NCBI GenBank assembly: GCA_964469525.1 | Contig: CAYXYU010000014.1 | Span: forward strand, 1 to 49,617 | Reading direction: 5' to 3' | Origin: JABDCD01 sp964469525 | GTDB lineage: Bacteria; Pseudomonadota; Alphaproteobacteria; Rickettsiales; SXRF01 | DNA: 49,617 bases | Shown here: positions 33,617 through 42,600 of the stretch, piece by piece | How the letters are laid out: the number at the start of each line of letters is the position of its first letter | How positions within the stretch are numbered: position 1 is the stretch's first letter | Notes under the pieces: model-generated | What the model was told of the DNA's origin: nothing | The model's input: the letters and a program-made list of their open reading frames with translations, nothing else | Databases searched by the model: none | Position numbers and translations under genes: made by a program

Positions 33617-35266
33617 TTATGATTGTTTCATTACCCACTGGCGCAGCACGCCCATGGTCTCCTCGGGATATTTGTCTACGATTTCGCTGACCTTTTTAAT
33701 CGAAGAGGATTTCATGCCGCCCTTGATATTGGCGACGTCTATCAGCAATTCCTGCTCTGGCATTGTGGCGCCTGTACCTCCACCCGCTCCGCCACCGCCG
33801 CCCGGCAGCTTACCGATAACGCCGGCCGGCGCCTCCAGCGCTGCCAGCTCGCCCGCCACTCGGTCGCTTGGCGTCTGCGACTGCTTGATAAGCTGCACCA
33901 CCGCCGGGCGCAGCACCAGCATGATGGCGAGAATGGCGACCACGGCAATGATGAGAGTCTGAATAATCGACTGCATCTCGAGCTTGAAGCGTTCGAAGAA
34001 AGATTCACTGCCGATCTCAATAGATTCCTGCGTAAAGCGCATGTTGACGATCTCAATCGTGTCGCCACGCTTCTCGTCAAACCCAATGGCGGAGGCGATC
34101 AGTGTGCGCAGTTGCTTGAGCTCGTCTTCGGGACGCGGGGCATAGGTCTCGTTGCCGTCGGCATCGGTGGTGTAGGTACCGTCCACCAGCACGGCCACCG
34201 ATAGTTTGTTCACTTTGCCGCCTTCGCTGATATGGTTTTGCACGGTTTTGGAGATTTCGAAATTGGTGGTTTCATCGCTGCGCTCGATGGCCTGCTGACT
34301 GGTCGTGGTTGCGCCGCCACCCGTTGTGGCACCGGGGAGATTCTCCGACACCGATACATTATTGCCGCCGGCGCCGTCCATGGAGGTGTTTTTCTCGCTG
34401 GTGGACTGTGTCGAACGCGCGACCTGTCCCTCCGGATCGTATTTTTCGGAGTTAGTGACGATGCGGTCGAAATTCATGTCGGCGGCGACCTGGATGCGGA
34501 CCTTGCCGGCACCGATGACTTTTTCGAGCAGGTCTTCGAGGTCGTTCTGCATGCGTGTTTCGAAGGCGAGGCGGTATTCGGCGGCGGTGCCGGCGCCGGC
34601 ATCCATGCCTTCTTCACCGTTGCCGCGGGCAAGCAGGCGTCCGTGGCTATCGACCACGGTGACGCGGGAGGCTTCCAAGCCCGGAACGGATGAGGCGACC
34701 AGGTGCGTGATGGCCGTAACTTCCGAGCGCTCCAGCTGGCTGCCGCGCATCTTGACGACAACTGAAGCGCTCGGCGGCTCCTTCTTGCGGGTGAATAATT
34801 CCTGCTTGGGCAGGACCAGGTGCACGCGCGCCGTATCGACCCCCGAGATGGTTTGGATGGTGCGCGAAAGCTCGCCTTCGAGCGCGCGCGCCATGTTAAC
34901 GTTCATGACGAAGCTGGAGCTGCCGAAACTTTCGGAACGGTCGAAAATTTCATAGCCGACGATGGAGCCCACCGACGGCAGGCCCTGACCAGCCAGATTC
35001 ATGCGCATGCGCAGCAGTTTGTCGGAAGGTACGAGGATTTCGGAGCCGTTGGCGCTGAGTTCGTACGGAATGCCGGATTTTTCCAGCTCGGCAACGACCT
35101 TTGAGCTGTCCTGCAGCGAAAGGCCGGTATAGAGTGGGGCCATGCCGCCGGTCGACATGCGAAGCGTGGTGACCATGAAGAAGGTCAGCATGATGAAGAC
35201 CGCGGCCACCAATGCACCGATCTTTGCCTTACCCATACTGCGTACGGTATCGGACAATGCGCTCAT
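33617..35266 (-). CDS. fliF: Flagellar MS-ring protein FliF
   Basis: This 549-residue protein builds the MS ring, the base on which the flagellum assembles. The first membrane helix is at about 18-38 and the second at about 440-462. Between them are ring-building motifs (APLYTGLSLQDSSKVVAELEKSGIPYEL, VDTARVHLVLPKQELFTRKKEPPSASVVV). A Gly/Thr-rich loop (about 285-320) forms the beta-collar region. The C-terminal FliG-binding tail ends YPEETMGVLRQWVMKQS, the expected amphipathic helix. It is the first gene of the flagellar run; a sigma-54-like site lies about 30 bases upstream. Confidence 0.97.
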   Translation of the reverse strand: MSALSDTVRSMGKAKIGALVAAVFIMLTFFMVTTLRMSTGGMAPLYTGLSLQDSSKVVAELEKSGIPYELSANGSEILVPSDKLLRMRMNLAGQGLPSVGSIVGYEIFDRSESFGSSSFVMNVNMARALEGELSRTIQTISGVDTARVHLVLPKQELFTRKKEPPSASVVVKMRGSQLERSEVTAITHLVASSVPGLEASRVTVVDSHGRLLARGNGEEGMDAGAGTAAEYRLAFETRMQNDLEDLLEKVIGAGKVRIQVAADMNFDRIVTNSEKYDPEGQVARSTQSTSEKNTSMDGAGGNNVSVSENLPGATTGGGATTTSQQAIERSDETTNFEISKTVQNHISEGGKVNKLSVAVLVDGTYTTDADGNETYAPRPEDELKQLRTLIASAIGFDEKRGDTIEIVNMRFTQESIEIGSESFFERFKLEMQSIIQTLIIAVVAILAIMLVLRPAVVQLIKQSQTPSDRVAGELAALEAPAGVIGKLPGGGGGAGGGTGATMPEQELLIDVANIKGGMKSSSIKKVSEIVDKYPEETMGVLRQWVMKQS

Positions 35267-35292
35267 AGGCCTGGCTCCCTAAGTTTGGGACC

Positions 35293-35308
35293 TGCAAGGC
35301 GTATGCCC
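35293..35308 (-). promoter_or_regulatory. Candidate sigma-54 promoter for fliF
   Basis: Read on the minus strand the site is GGGCAT-ACGCC-TTGCA, against the consensus TGGCAC-N5-TTGCW. The GG and GC pairs have the right spacing, and only two of the conserved positions differ. Transcription would start near 35283, leaving a leader of about 17 bases with GGGAG before the ATG at 35266. The presence of FlbD makes it plausible. Pattern-based only. Confidence 0.4.
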
Positions 35309-35577
35309 GGTGCTTGACGGACGGGGCGGTTCTCCCTGCAAGCCTTATTGGCTTTTTTTGTTTTATGTAATGAACCGTAACCTAAAAAGATTACCGATTC
35401 ATTAATAGCAGGAATTTTTTTCCTACATTGCAGTTATACAGCATGTTTTTTTTGTCGTGACAAGATACTGCCACCATTTTGGTGTGGATAAATTGTGTAT
35501 AACCGGAAAATTTTTTCCAGTGTGTGAAAGAAAAAATCTTGACTCTTCGCCATAGCAACACGGAGTGCTATTTTTCT
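35309..35577. other. AT-rich intergenic region upstream of fliF
   Basis: I see no convincing gene. A short minus-strand frame (35434-35655) has no ribosome-binding site or family look. The stretch is AT-rich, with T-runs and a small hairpin ATAGCA/TGCTAT followed by TTTTTC near 35551-35576. It may hold further regulatory sites for the flagellar operon. Confidence 0.4.
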
Positions 35578-35653
35578 GTCATTCTCATGCTGGGGGAATC
35601 CCTGCTTGTCCACCACGAGTTGGCGTGGCCGTCCGGGCCTGCGCCGGGATGAC
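35578..35653. repeat. Class A element, variant
   Basis: It starts GTCATTCTCATGC...GGGGGAATCC and ends CCGGGCCTGCGCCGGGATGAC, so the outer GTCAT/ATGAC ends and the inner GGAATCC are kept while the stem sequences differ. It ends two bases from the stop codon of the MarR-type gene. Confidence 0.75.
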
Positions 35654-35655
35654 AA

Positions 35656-36021
35656 TCACGCCGCTTCCTTCGACATGGTAAGAATGATATCGGCGAACTC
35701 GCTCAAATAGACTGACCCTTTGACGGTGCGCTGTACCAGCACGTTGCGCTTGTCTTGCTTGTCGCGCACGCGCTTGGCGAGCTTGTTGGCTTCGAGCGCA
35801 TCGACGGCGCGGCACACCGCCGGCTTGGAGATCAGCAGGTCGTCGGCGAGGCTCTTGATGCTGTGCGGTGGCGGCATCAGATAGACGTTGAGCAGCACCG
35901 CCGTCTGACGCGCCGACAGATCGACCGGCATCTGCTTCAGCGCCGTCGAGGTGACGTTGTGCCAGAAGGAGAGGGCGCGCAGAATTTTCGAGGAACCGAT
36001 CTTGTCGTCTTTGGTGGCCAT
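35656..36021 (-). CDS. MarR-family transcriptional regulator
   Basis: This 121-residue winged-helix regulator has a core at about residues 30-100 in MarR order: LSARQTAVLLNVYLMPPPHSIKSLADDLLISKPAVCRAVDALEANKLAKRVRDKQDKRNVLVQRT, with recognition helix SKPAVCRAVDALE and wing RDKQDKRN. The dimerisation helices at the ends are short, so it is a compact member. The start at 36021 follows the MarR-like N-terminus; the longer frame upstream runs through the promoter of the divergent gene at 36188. Target and ligand are unknown. Confidence 0.82.
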   Translation of the reverse strand: MATKDDKIGSSKILRALSFWHNVTSTALKQMPVDLSARQTAVLLNVYLMPPPHSIKSLADDLLISKPAVCRAVDALEANKLAKRVRDKQDKRNVLVQRTVKGSVYLSEFADIILTMSKEAA

Positions 36022-36187
36022 GGTAGTCTCTGTCAGATAGCGGTGAGAAGGTCGTTGTAGCGCCAAACCTGGCCGAATACAAGCGCCGCAAAGACGAGGT
36101 GGATTGATTGGCGTTAACCAATATCCGGTAGCCTTTTTTTTCGCCGCGGTTATGCTTCCGCTCCGTTTCATCATTGCAGGGGGAGCA

Positions 36188-36901
36188 ATGCAGGCCATCA
36201 TTCTCGCGGGTGGGTTTGGCACCCGGCTTCAATCCGTCACCAACGGCATGCCCAAACCGATGGCACCGATAGAGGGACGTCCCTTCCTGAGCTGGCTGCT
36301 TGAGTATATGAAAGGGCAGGGCATCACCGAGGCGATGCTTTGCCTGCATCACCTGCACCATTCCATCCAGGCGCATTTCGGCCCGCATTTTCGCGGCATG
36401 CGCCTGCGCTACTGCATCGAGAAAAGCCCGCTCGGCACCGGCGGTGCCATTGCCAGTGCGCTTGGCCTGCTGAAGCCGGTGCATCCGGTACTGGTGATGA
36501 ATGGCGATTCGCTGGTGCAGCTTGATTACCGCCGCATGCGCCAAGCCCATATCGCGTCCGGCAAGCGCCTGACCCTGGCGACTCTGCGCGTGGGCGACTG
36601 CAGCCGCTATGGACAGCTTGCCATCGAGAATGGCGAGATCATGCGCTTCGATACCGTCGGTCAGGCGGGGAGGGGCGATATTAGCGCCGGATTCTATGTC
36701 GCATCGCCTAACCTGTTCGATGGGTTCAACCTGCCGCGTGCCTTCTCCTTCGAGCGCGATTTCCTCGCGCCGCAGGCACCCAGACTCAGGCCCGCCGCCT
36801 ATAATAAAGTAGAGTATTTCATCGATATTGGAATCCCGAGGGACTACGCGCTGGCGCAGCAGGTGATTCCGGAGCGATTGGGAACCAAGCAAGCGGCGTA
36901 G
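36188..36901 (+). CDS. Sugar-phosphate nucleotidyltransferase (HddC/GmhC-like)
   Basis: This 237-residue nucleotidyltransferase joins a sugar phosphate to a nucleotide. The N-terminal signature MQAIILAGGFGTRLQSVTNGMPKPMAPIEGRPFL holds the nucleotide-binding loop and the PKP lysine. SPLGTGGAIASALGLL and VLVMNGDSLV (metal-binding Asp) follow. The length and the PMAPI.GRPFL phrase resemble D-glycero-D-manno-heptose 1-phosphate guanylyltransferase (HddC) more than RfbA/GalU, but no other heptose gene is near. The start at 36188 follows an AGGGGGAG site; a longer upstream frame lacks family resemblance. Confidence 0.8.
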   Translation: MQAIILAGGFGTRLQSVTNGMPKPMAPIEGRPFLSWLLEYMKGQGITEAMLCLHHLHHSIQAHFGPHFRGMRLRYCIEKSPLGTGGAIASALGLLKPVHPVLVMNGDSLVQLDYRRMRQAHIASGKRLTLATLRVGDCSRYGQLAIENGEIMRFDTVGQAGRGDISAGFYVASPNLFDGFNLPRAFSFERDFLAPQAPRLRPAAYNKVEYFIDIGIPRDYALAQQVIPERLGTKQAA

Positions 36902-36907
36902 CGTATT

Positions 36908-37124
36908 CGTCATCCCGGCGCAAGCCGGAATCTAGAGCGTTTTCATTATTTACCTAATGCCCTCACCCGCCGCCTCTTCGCTGACGCGAAGCGGCAGCTT
37001 CCCTCTCCCGCCATGCGGGAGAGGGGTAGGGTGAGGGCGCTTCGCGCCCAAATATTGATGGGTAAATAATGAAAATGCAGTAGTCTATAAAAAATACTGG
37101 ATCCCGGCTTGCGCCGGGATGACG
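36908..37124. repeat. Nested 217-bp palindrome: class A element containing an inserted palindrome and a class B-like core
   Basis: The outer arms are a perfect 21-bp inverted repeat (36908-36928 and 37104-37124) of class A type. Inside is a perfect 15-bp AT-rich inverted repeat (36940-36954 and 37061-37075). Inside that is GCCCTCACCC/GGGTGAGGGC (36959-36968 and 37029-37038) with further hairpins CTTCGC/GCGAAG (36976-36991) and CCCTCTCCCGC/GCGGGAGAGGG (37001-37025). It fills the gap between two convergent genes, one base short of the parE stop. Confidence 0.92.
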
Positions 37125-37125
37125 G

Positions 37126-39111
37126 CTACACATCCAGCTCATTGAGTATCTGGCTGCCGCGCGCGCGCGTTTGTTCCTGGATGAAGTTGAACCGGTGCTC
37201 CGGCTTGCGGCCCATCAGCTGCTCGACGCGCTCGCGCGTCGGTGCGTTTTCCTCCTCGGCGATCTCCACGCGCAGCAGGATGCGGCTGCCGACGGTCATG
37301 GTAGTTTCCTTGAGCTGGTTTGGCATCATCTCGCCCAGTCCCTTGAAGCGTCCGATATCAACCTTGCTGTTGGCTTTGGCGTTCTCGGCGACGATCTTGT
37401 CCTTCTCCTTGTCGTCCTGCGCGTAATAGGTCGTGGTGCCGATGGTGATGCGGTAGAGCGGCGGGCGCGCAATATAGAGATGGCCCTTGCGAATCAGTTC
37501 CGGCATTTCTTGATAGAAGAAGGTCATCAAGAGCGAGGCGATGTGCGCTCCGTCCACGTCGGCGTCAGTCATGATGATGACCTTCTCGTAGCGCAGAGCG
37601 TCCTCTTTATAATAGGTGCCGGTGCCGCAGCCGAGCGCCAGCACCAGGTCGGCCAGCTCCTGGTTGGCCTTGATCTTGTCGAGCGAGGCGGAAGCAACAT
37701 TGAGGATTTTGCCGCGCAGCGGCAGCACCGCCTGCGTCTCACGGTCGCGCGCCTGCTTGGCCGAGCCTCCCGCCGAGTCGCCTTCCACGATAAATATCTC
37801 CGTGCCCCGCCCGTGTGAGCGCGTGCAGTCGGCGAGCTTGCCGGGCAGGCGCAGCTTCTGCGTCACTGCCTTGCGGCTGACTTCCTTATCGGCCTTGCGG
37901 CGCAGCCGCTCCTCGATGCGCTCCACCACGTAATTAAGCAGCTTCCCGCTATTCTCGGGATTGCCGGAAAGATAATGGTCGAAATGGTCGCGCATGGCGT
38001 TCTCGACCAGACGCGTCGCCTCGACATTGACCAGCTTGTCCTTGGTCTGCCCCTGGAACTGCGGGTCGCGCATGAACAGCGACAGCACGACCACGGCACC
38101 GCCCAGTATGTCCTCCGCCATTGCCTGCGTGGCTTTCTTGTTGCCGGACAGTTCGGCGTAGGCCTTGATGCCCTTGAGAAGCGCAGCGCGCATGCCTGAT
38201 TCATGGGTGCCGCCCTCGGGCGTGGGGATGGTGTTGCAATAAGTGCTTTCATACGGATCGTACGGGTCGACCGGCCAGTCGATCGCCCATTCGACGCGGC
38301 CTTGCTTATTCGGGAATTCCGCTTCGCCGGCGAAAGACTCGCTGGTGACGGTCGGTCGCCCGTCCAGCTGCTGCTTCAGGAAGTCCTGCAGCCCGCCGGG
38401 GAAATGGATTTTTTCTTCCTTGGGGACGCTGCCGTCCTCGGGCAGCAGGCTGGCATCGCAGCTCCAGCGTATCTCGACGCCGCGAAACAGATAGGCTTTC
38501 GAGCGCGCCAGCTTATACAGCTTTTCCGCGCGGAACCTGGCTTTACCGAAAATATCGGCATCGGGGCGGAAGGCCACCGTGGTGCCTTTGCCTTTCACGT
38601 CCTTCTCGACCTTTTGCAGTTTGCTGGTCGGCTCGCCGCGGGAATAGGATTGCTGGTATTTGACTTTGTCGCGGATGACCTCGACCACCATGTAATCCGA
38701 CAGCGCGTTGACCACCGAAATGCCCACGCCGTGCAGCCCGCCCGACGTGTCGTATACCTTGCCGCCGAACTTGCCGCCGGAATGCAGCATGGTGAGGATG
38801 ACTTCGAGCGCCGATTTCTTGGGGAATTTGGGATGCGGGTCGATCGGGATGCCGCGGCCGTTATCGCGGACGACCACCACGTTGTCCTTACGCAGCTCCA
38901 TCTCGATAACGCTGGCGAACCCGGCTACCGCCTCGTCCATGGCGTTGTCGAACACCTCGTTGACCAGGTGGTGCATTGCCACCTCGTCGGTCCCGCCGAT
39001 ATACATGCCCGGCCGCCGCCGTACCGGCTCCAGCCCTTCCAGTACCTCGATATCCTCGGCGGTATAGGATTGGGTCTTACCCGTTTTGCCGCTGCTGAAT
39101 AAATCTGCCAT
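37126..39111 (-). CDS. parE: DNA topoisomerase IV subunit B
   Basis: This 661-residue ATPase subunit of topoisomerase IV decatenates daughter chromosomes with ParC. The GHKL ATPase part starts IEVLEGLEPVRRRPGMYIGG; DNGRGIPID and the ATP lid SGGLHGVGISVVNALS are intact. The TOPRIM part has EIFIVEGDSAGGSAKQARDRETQAVLPLRGKILNV and MTDADVDGAHIASLL. ParE rather than GyrB is indicated by the phrases VLPLRGKILNVASASLDKI and HPKFPKKSALEVI and by the lack of the GyrB insertion. No parC is in the window. The stop lies one base from a nested repeat. Confidence 0.93.
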   Translation of the reverse strand: MADLFSSGKTGKTQSYTAEDIEVLEGLEPVRRRPGMYIGGTDEVAMHHLVNEVFDNAMDEAVAGFASVIEMELRKDNVVVVRDNGRGIPIDPHPKFPKKSALEVILTMLHSGGKFGGKVYDTSGGLHGVGISVVNALSDYMVVEVIRDKVKYQQSYSRGEPTSKLQKVEKDVKGKGTTVAFRPDADIFGKARFRAEKLYKLARSKAYLFRGVEIRWSCDASLLPEDGSVPKEEKIHFPGGLQDFLKQQLDGRPTVTSESFAGEAEFPNKQGRVEWAIDWPVDPYDPYESTYCNTIPTPEGGTHESGMRAALLKGIKAYAELSGNKKATQAMAEDILGGAVVVLSLFMRDPQFQGQTKDKLVNVEATRLVENAMRDHFDHYLSGNPENSGKLLNYVVERIEERLRRKADKEVSRKAVTQKLRLPGKLADCTRSHGRGTEIFIVEGDSAGGSAKQARDRETQAVLPLRGKILNVASASLDKIKANQELADLVLALGCGTGTYYKEDALRYEKVIIMTDADVDGAHIASLLMTFFYQEMPELIRKGHLYIARPPLYRITIGTTTYYAQDDKEKDKIVAENAKANSKVDIGRFKGLGEMMPNQLKETTMTVGSRILLRVEIAEEENAPTRERVEQLMGRKPEHRFNFIQEQTRARGSQILNELDV

Positions 39112-39125
39112 GTGCCTCTTTATTT

Positions 39126-39145
39126 CCTCCCCCTTGTGGGGGAGG
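39126..39145. repeat. Class B half-element hairpin
   Basis: CCTCCCCC and GGGGGAGG pair around TTGT, followed by the GGTGGTGAG stretch. This is one arm of the class B element seen whole in mfd and recG, standing alone upstream of parE. Confidence 0.7.
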
Positions 39146-39203
39146 GTGGTGAGCGTAGGGGAATTACTATCAGGAACCCAGCGGATTTCAAGGGTTTTGG
39201 CGC

Positions 39204-39455
39204 TTATGCCTGCACGCCGTGGCGCTCTTTCATCTCCATCAGCACGCCCGGTGGGGCGGCTTCACCCCAGCCGCTGACGAGAATGTCGCCATACTGCCGC
39301 AAGTCGAGCGTGCCGGTCTGCATGCGCTTCTTGTACTCGGGATAACGCTCGGGGGAAAGCTTCAGGAAGTACCAGGCAGGCCTGCCGTTCTCGACAGCGG
39401 TGATGTAGCGTACCTCTCCGCCTTCCTGGCCGATGAGTTTAGCACTGTGGGCCAT
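39204..39455 (-). CDS. Hypothetical protein, 83 residues
   Basis: This protein is not recognised by name. The sequence MAHSAKLIGQEGGEVRYITAVENGRPAWYFLKLSPERYPEYKKR looks like a small alpha+beta domain with conserved-type aromatic residues, and the middle (TGTLDLRQYGDILVSGWGEAAP) has a GWGE motif. There is no signal peptide or membrane helix. It lies just downstream of a possible 44-residue peptide gene, and convergence with nothing suggests it is the last gene of a short run. It is probably real on composition. Confidence 0.6.
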   Translation of the reverse strand: MAHSAKLIGQEGGEVRYITAVENGRPAWYFLKLSPERYPEYKKRMQTGTLDLRQYGDILVSGWGEAAPPGVLMEMKERHGVQA

Positions 39456-39458
39456 AGG

Positions 39459-39593
39459 CTAATTTCTGCCGCGCTCCTGCTGACTAAGAGTACGACTAAG
39501 AGCAGAGCGGTCTTTTGCCGCGTTGACGATACCTTGAGGAGGCGGTCCCTCCCCGGAAGGAGATAGCGGCCCCTGTTCCTGTTTACCTATCAT
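39459..39593 (-). CDS. Possible 44-residue peptide
   Basis: This short frame has a good ribosome-binding site (GGAG, eight bases before the ATG at 39593) and ends three bases before the next gene. The peptide is polar and Gln/Arg/Ser-rich; its first half (GPLSPSGEGPPPQG) resembles the class B repeat translation, so the frame may simply be a decayed repeat. I keep it as a candidate rather than a firm gene. Confidence 0.35.
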   Translation of the reverse strand: MIGKQEQGPLSPSGEGPPPQGIVNAAKDRSALSRTLSQQERGRN

Positions 39594-39685
39594 AGCGATG
39601 CTCCAATTTAATTATTATTATAGCACAATATCCTGCAAAGCGTTAGGCCAAAAAATACTGATGAAACAAAATGTAAGGCTGCTTT

Positions 39686-42600
39686 CTATGCGAGGCCCGC
39701 AATCTCCCCCGCTAGCTTCTTCACCGTGGCCAGCTTGTCGGCCTCGTCCTTCCATTCATGCGTGAAGACCAGTTTGTTGTCGGGGCGGGCTTTCAGGGTG
39801 CGTGCGTTGCGGGCAATATAGGAAAGCAGGGCATCAGGGTTGGCGAAGCTGTTGTTGCGGAAGCTGATGACGGCGCCTTTCGGCCCGACGTCGATGCGCT
39901 CGATCCCGGAGCGCTTACACAAAAGCTTGATGCCGAGCACGGCGATCAGATGCCGCACCTCGATAGGCATCTCCCCGAAGCGGTCGGTCAGTTCGGCGGC
40001 GAAACTGTCGATCTCGCCCTCGCTCGCAATATTCGCCGCGCGGCGATAGAGTCCGAGGCGCAAGGAAAGGTCGTTCACATATTCCTCAGGGATGAGGACG
40101 GAAAGGCCGAGGTTGATGGTGGGGCTCCAATCAGTTTGCAGTTGGCGGTCTGCAGTTTGCAGTTTTTCTTTACTGCCACCTGCCAACTGCTGACTGCGAA
40201 CTGCTTCTACCGCCTCCTCAAGCATCTGCTGGTACAGCTCGATGCCGACCTCCCGGATATGGCCCGACTGCTCTTCGCCGACCAGGTTGCCGAAGCCGCG
40301 TATGTCCATGTCGTGCGAGGCCAGAGTGAAGCCGGCGCCAAGCGTGTCGAGCGTCTGCATCACTTCGAGGCGGCGCGTGGCGTTTTTGGTCAGGAGCCGG
40401 TGGTACGGTAGCAGGAAATAGGCATAAGCGCGCAGCTTGCCGCGCCCGACGCGCCCGCGCAGCTGATACAGTTGCGACAGGCCGAACAGATGCGCGTTGT
40501 GGACGATCAGCGTGTTGGCGGTCGGAATGTCGAGGCCGGACTCGATGATGGCGGTGGAAAGTAGTACGTCGTATTTGCCGTCGTAAAAATCGTTCATGAC
40601 CTTATCGAGTTCGCCCGGCGCCATCTGCCCGTGCGCGGAGGCAATCCTTGCATCCGGCACCAGGCGCGTCAGCCCTATTTTAAGTTCCGCCATGTCCTTG
40701 ATGCGCGGCGTAACGATGAAGCACTGGCCCCCGCGGTGCATCTCGCGGTGAATGGCCTCGGTGACCACTATCCCGTCGAACGGCATGACAAAGCTCCGCA
40801 CGCTCAACCGGTCGATCGGTGGCGTCGTGATGAGCGACAAATCACGTACGCCGGTCAATGCCATCTGCAGCGTGCGTGGAATGGGCGTGGCCGACAGCGT
40901 CAGCACGTGCACATCGGATTTCATTTCCTTTAGCTTTTCTTTTTGCGCCACCCCGAAATGCTGTTCCTCGTCAACGATCAGCAGGCCGAGATTTTTAAAC
41001 GCCACCTGCTTCGACAGCAGCGCGTGCGTGCCGATGACGATATTCACTTTACCTTCGGCCAGCAGTTCGCGGGTTTCCTTCTGTGCCTTCGCCGGCACCA
41101 TGCGCGACAGCTGGCGGATGGTAACCGGGAAACCAGCGAAGCGTTTGCAGAAGTTCTGGTAGTGCTGGCGGACGAGGAGGGTGGTGGGAGCGATGAGGGC
41201 GACTTGGAATGATCCCTCGCCTTGAGCGGGGAGCAGCATCGCGCCATGATTCCCGCTCGTGCCTTCGGCTTGGCGGGGAATAGCGCAAACGAACGCCGCC
41301 CGCAGCGCCACCTCCGTCTTGCCAAACCCGACATCGCCGCAAATCAGCCGGTCCATGGGTTTGCCCTTGCGCAGATCTTCCAGCACCTCTTCAATGGCGC
41401 GCGCCTGATCCTCGGTTTCGACATAGGGGAAACGGGCACAGAATTCTTCATAGGCGGTTGTCGGCGTGTCGATCACAGCGCCCTGTTTCAGCAGCCGCTC
41501 GGCGGCGGTCTTGAGCAGCGCCTCGGCGGCGAGCTTGATGCGCTGCTTCAGGCGGGCGGTGCGCGCCTGCCAGGAAGCGCCGCCTAATTTATCGAGTTTG
41601 ACGCCTTCCTCTTCCAGCCCGAAACGCGATACCATCTCGATATTCTCGACGGGAAGGAACAGCTTGTCGTTGCCTTCATAGATGACTTTTAGGCAGTCAT
41701 GCGCTGCACCGGAGACGGTCAGCGTTACCAGCCCCTCGAAGCGTCCGATGCCGTGCTCCTTGTGCACCACCAGCTCGCCCTCGGCGAAATTGGCCGCCTC
41801 GGCAAGGAACACATCAGACTGTTTTTTCTTCCTGGTGACGCGCACGATGCGCTCGCCCAGCACGTCCTGCTCGGAAAGAATCAGCGCGCCATCGGTTTCG
41901 AAGCCATTTTCCATCGGCAATACGGCCAGTCCGATGGATTTGCCACGTATATTGCCGATATCATTCCAGTGCTCGACCGTGACGCAGTGGAAGCCGCGCT
42001 CCATCAACAGCGTCATCAGCCGGTCGCGCGATCCGGCGGAGAAGCACGCGATGAGGATGGATTTTCCGGCGGTGGATACCGTCTCTTTCAACTGGTCAAA
42101 CGGGCTGCGGCCTTCGCCCTGCGAGAAACGCAGGGACGGGCGGTAACCGATGATAATTTCCCTCCCCCCTTGTGGGGGAGGGTTAGGGTGGGGGGGCTGG
42201 TGCGACGAACGCGATGTCTGACGTGGAGAGTTCCCCCCCATCCCGCCTTCCCCCACCAGGGGGGAAGGAGAAGAAAGAAAGGGTGAAAAAAGCGCATGCG
42301 GACGGTCTGCTAACTGCTGCTCCCATGCTGCCTCATCGAGAAAACAGCGTTCTGAGGGTAGAGGATGGTAGCGTGGACCGGTGGCGAAGCTGCTGCCGCC
42401 GCTGGGGTGGCTCAACGCCTCGACGCGGGCGGTATAGTAGTCGCGGATGCTTTCTTCCCGCTCAGCGATGGCGTCCAGGGTTTCGTTGTCCAGCGTCAGC
42501 AGTGCATCCGTGCAATAATCGAACAGCGTGTCGGTCGATGCGTAGAACAGCGGCAGCCAGTGCTCCATGCCGGGGTAGGCGCTGCCGCGCGAGATGGCTT

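Noticed and set aside
35585..36913. A 442-residue minus-strand open frame across the MarR-type gene and the nucleotidyltransferase
   Set aside because: It is antisense to one well-supported gene and out of frame with the other, rich in His/Arg/Gln, and has no family resemblance; it is a GC-rich shadow frame.
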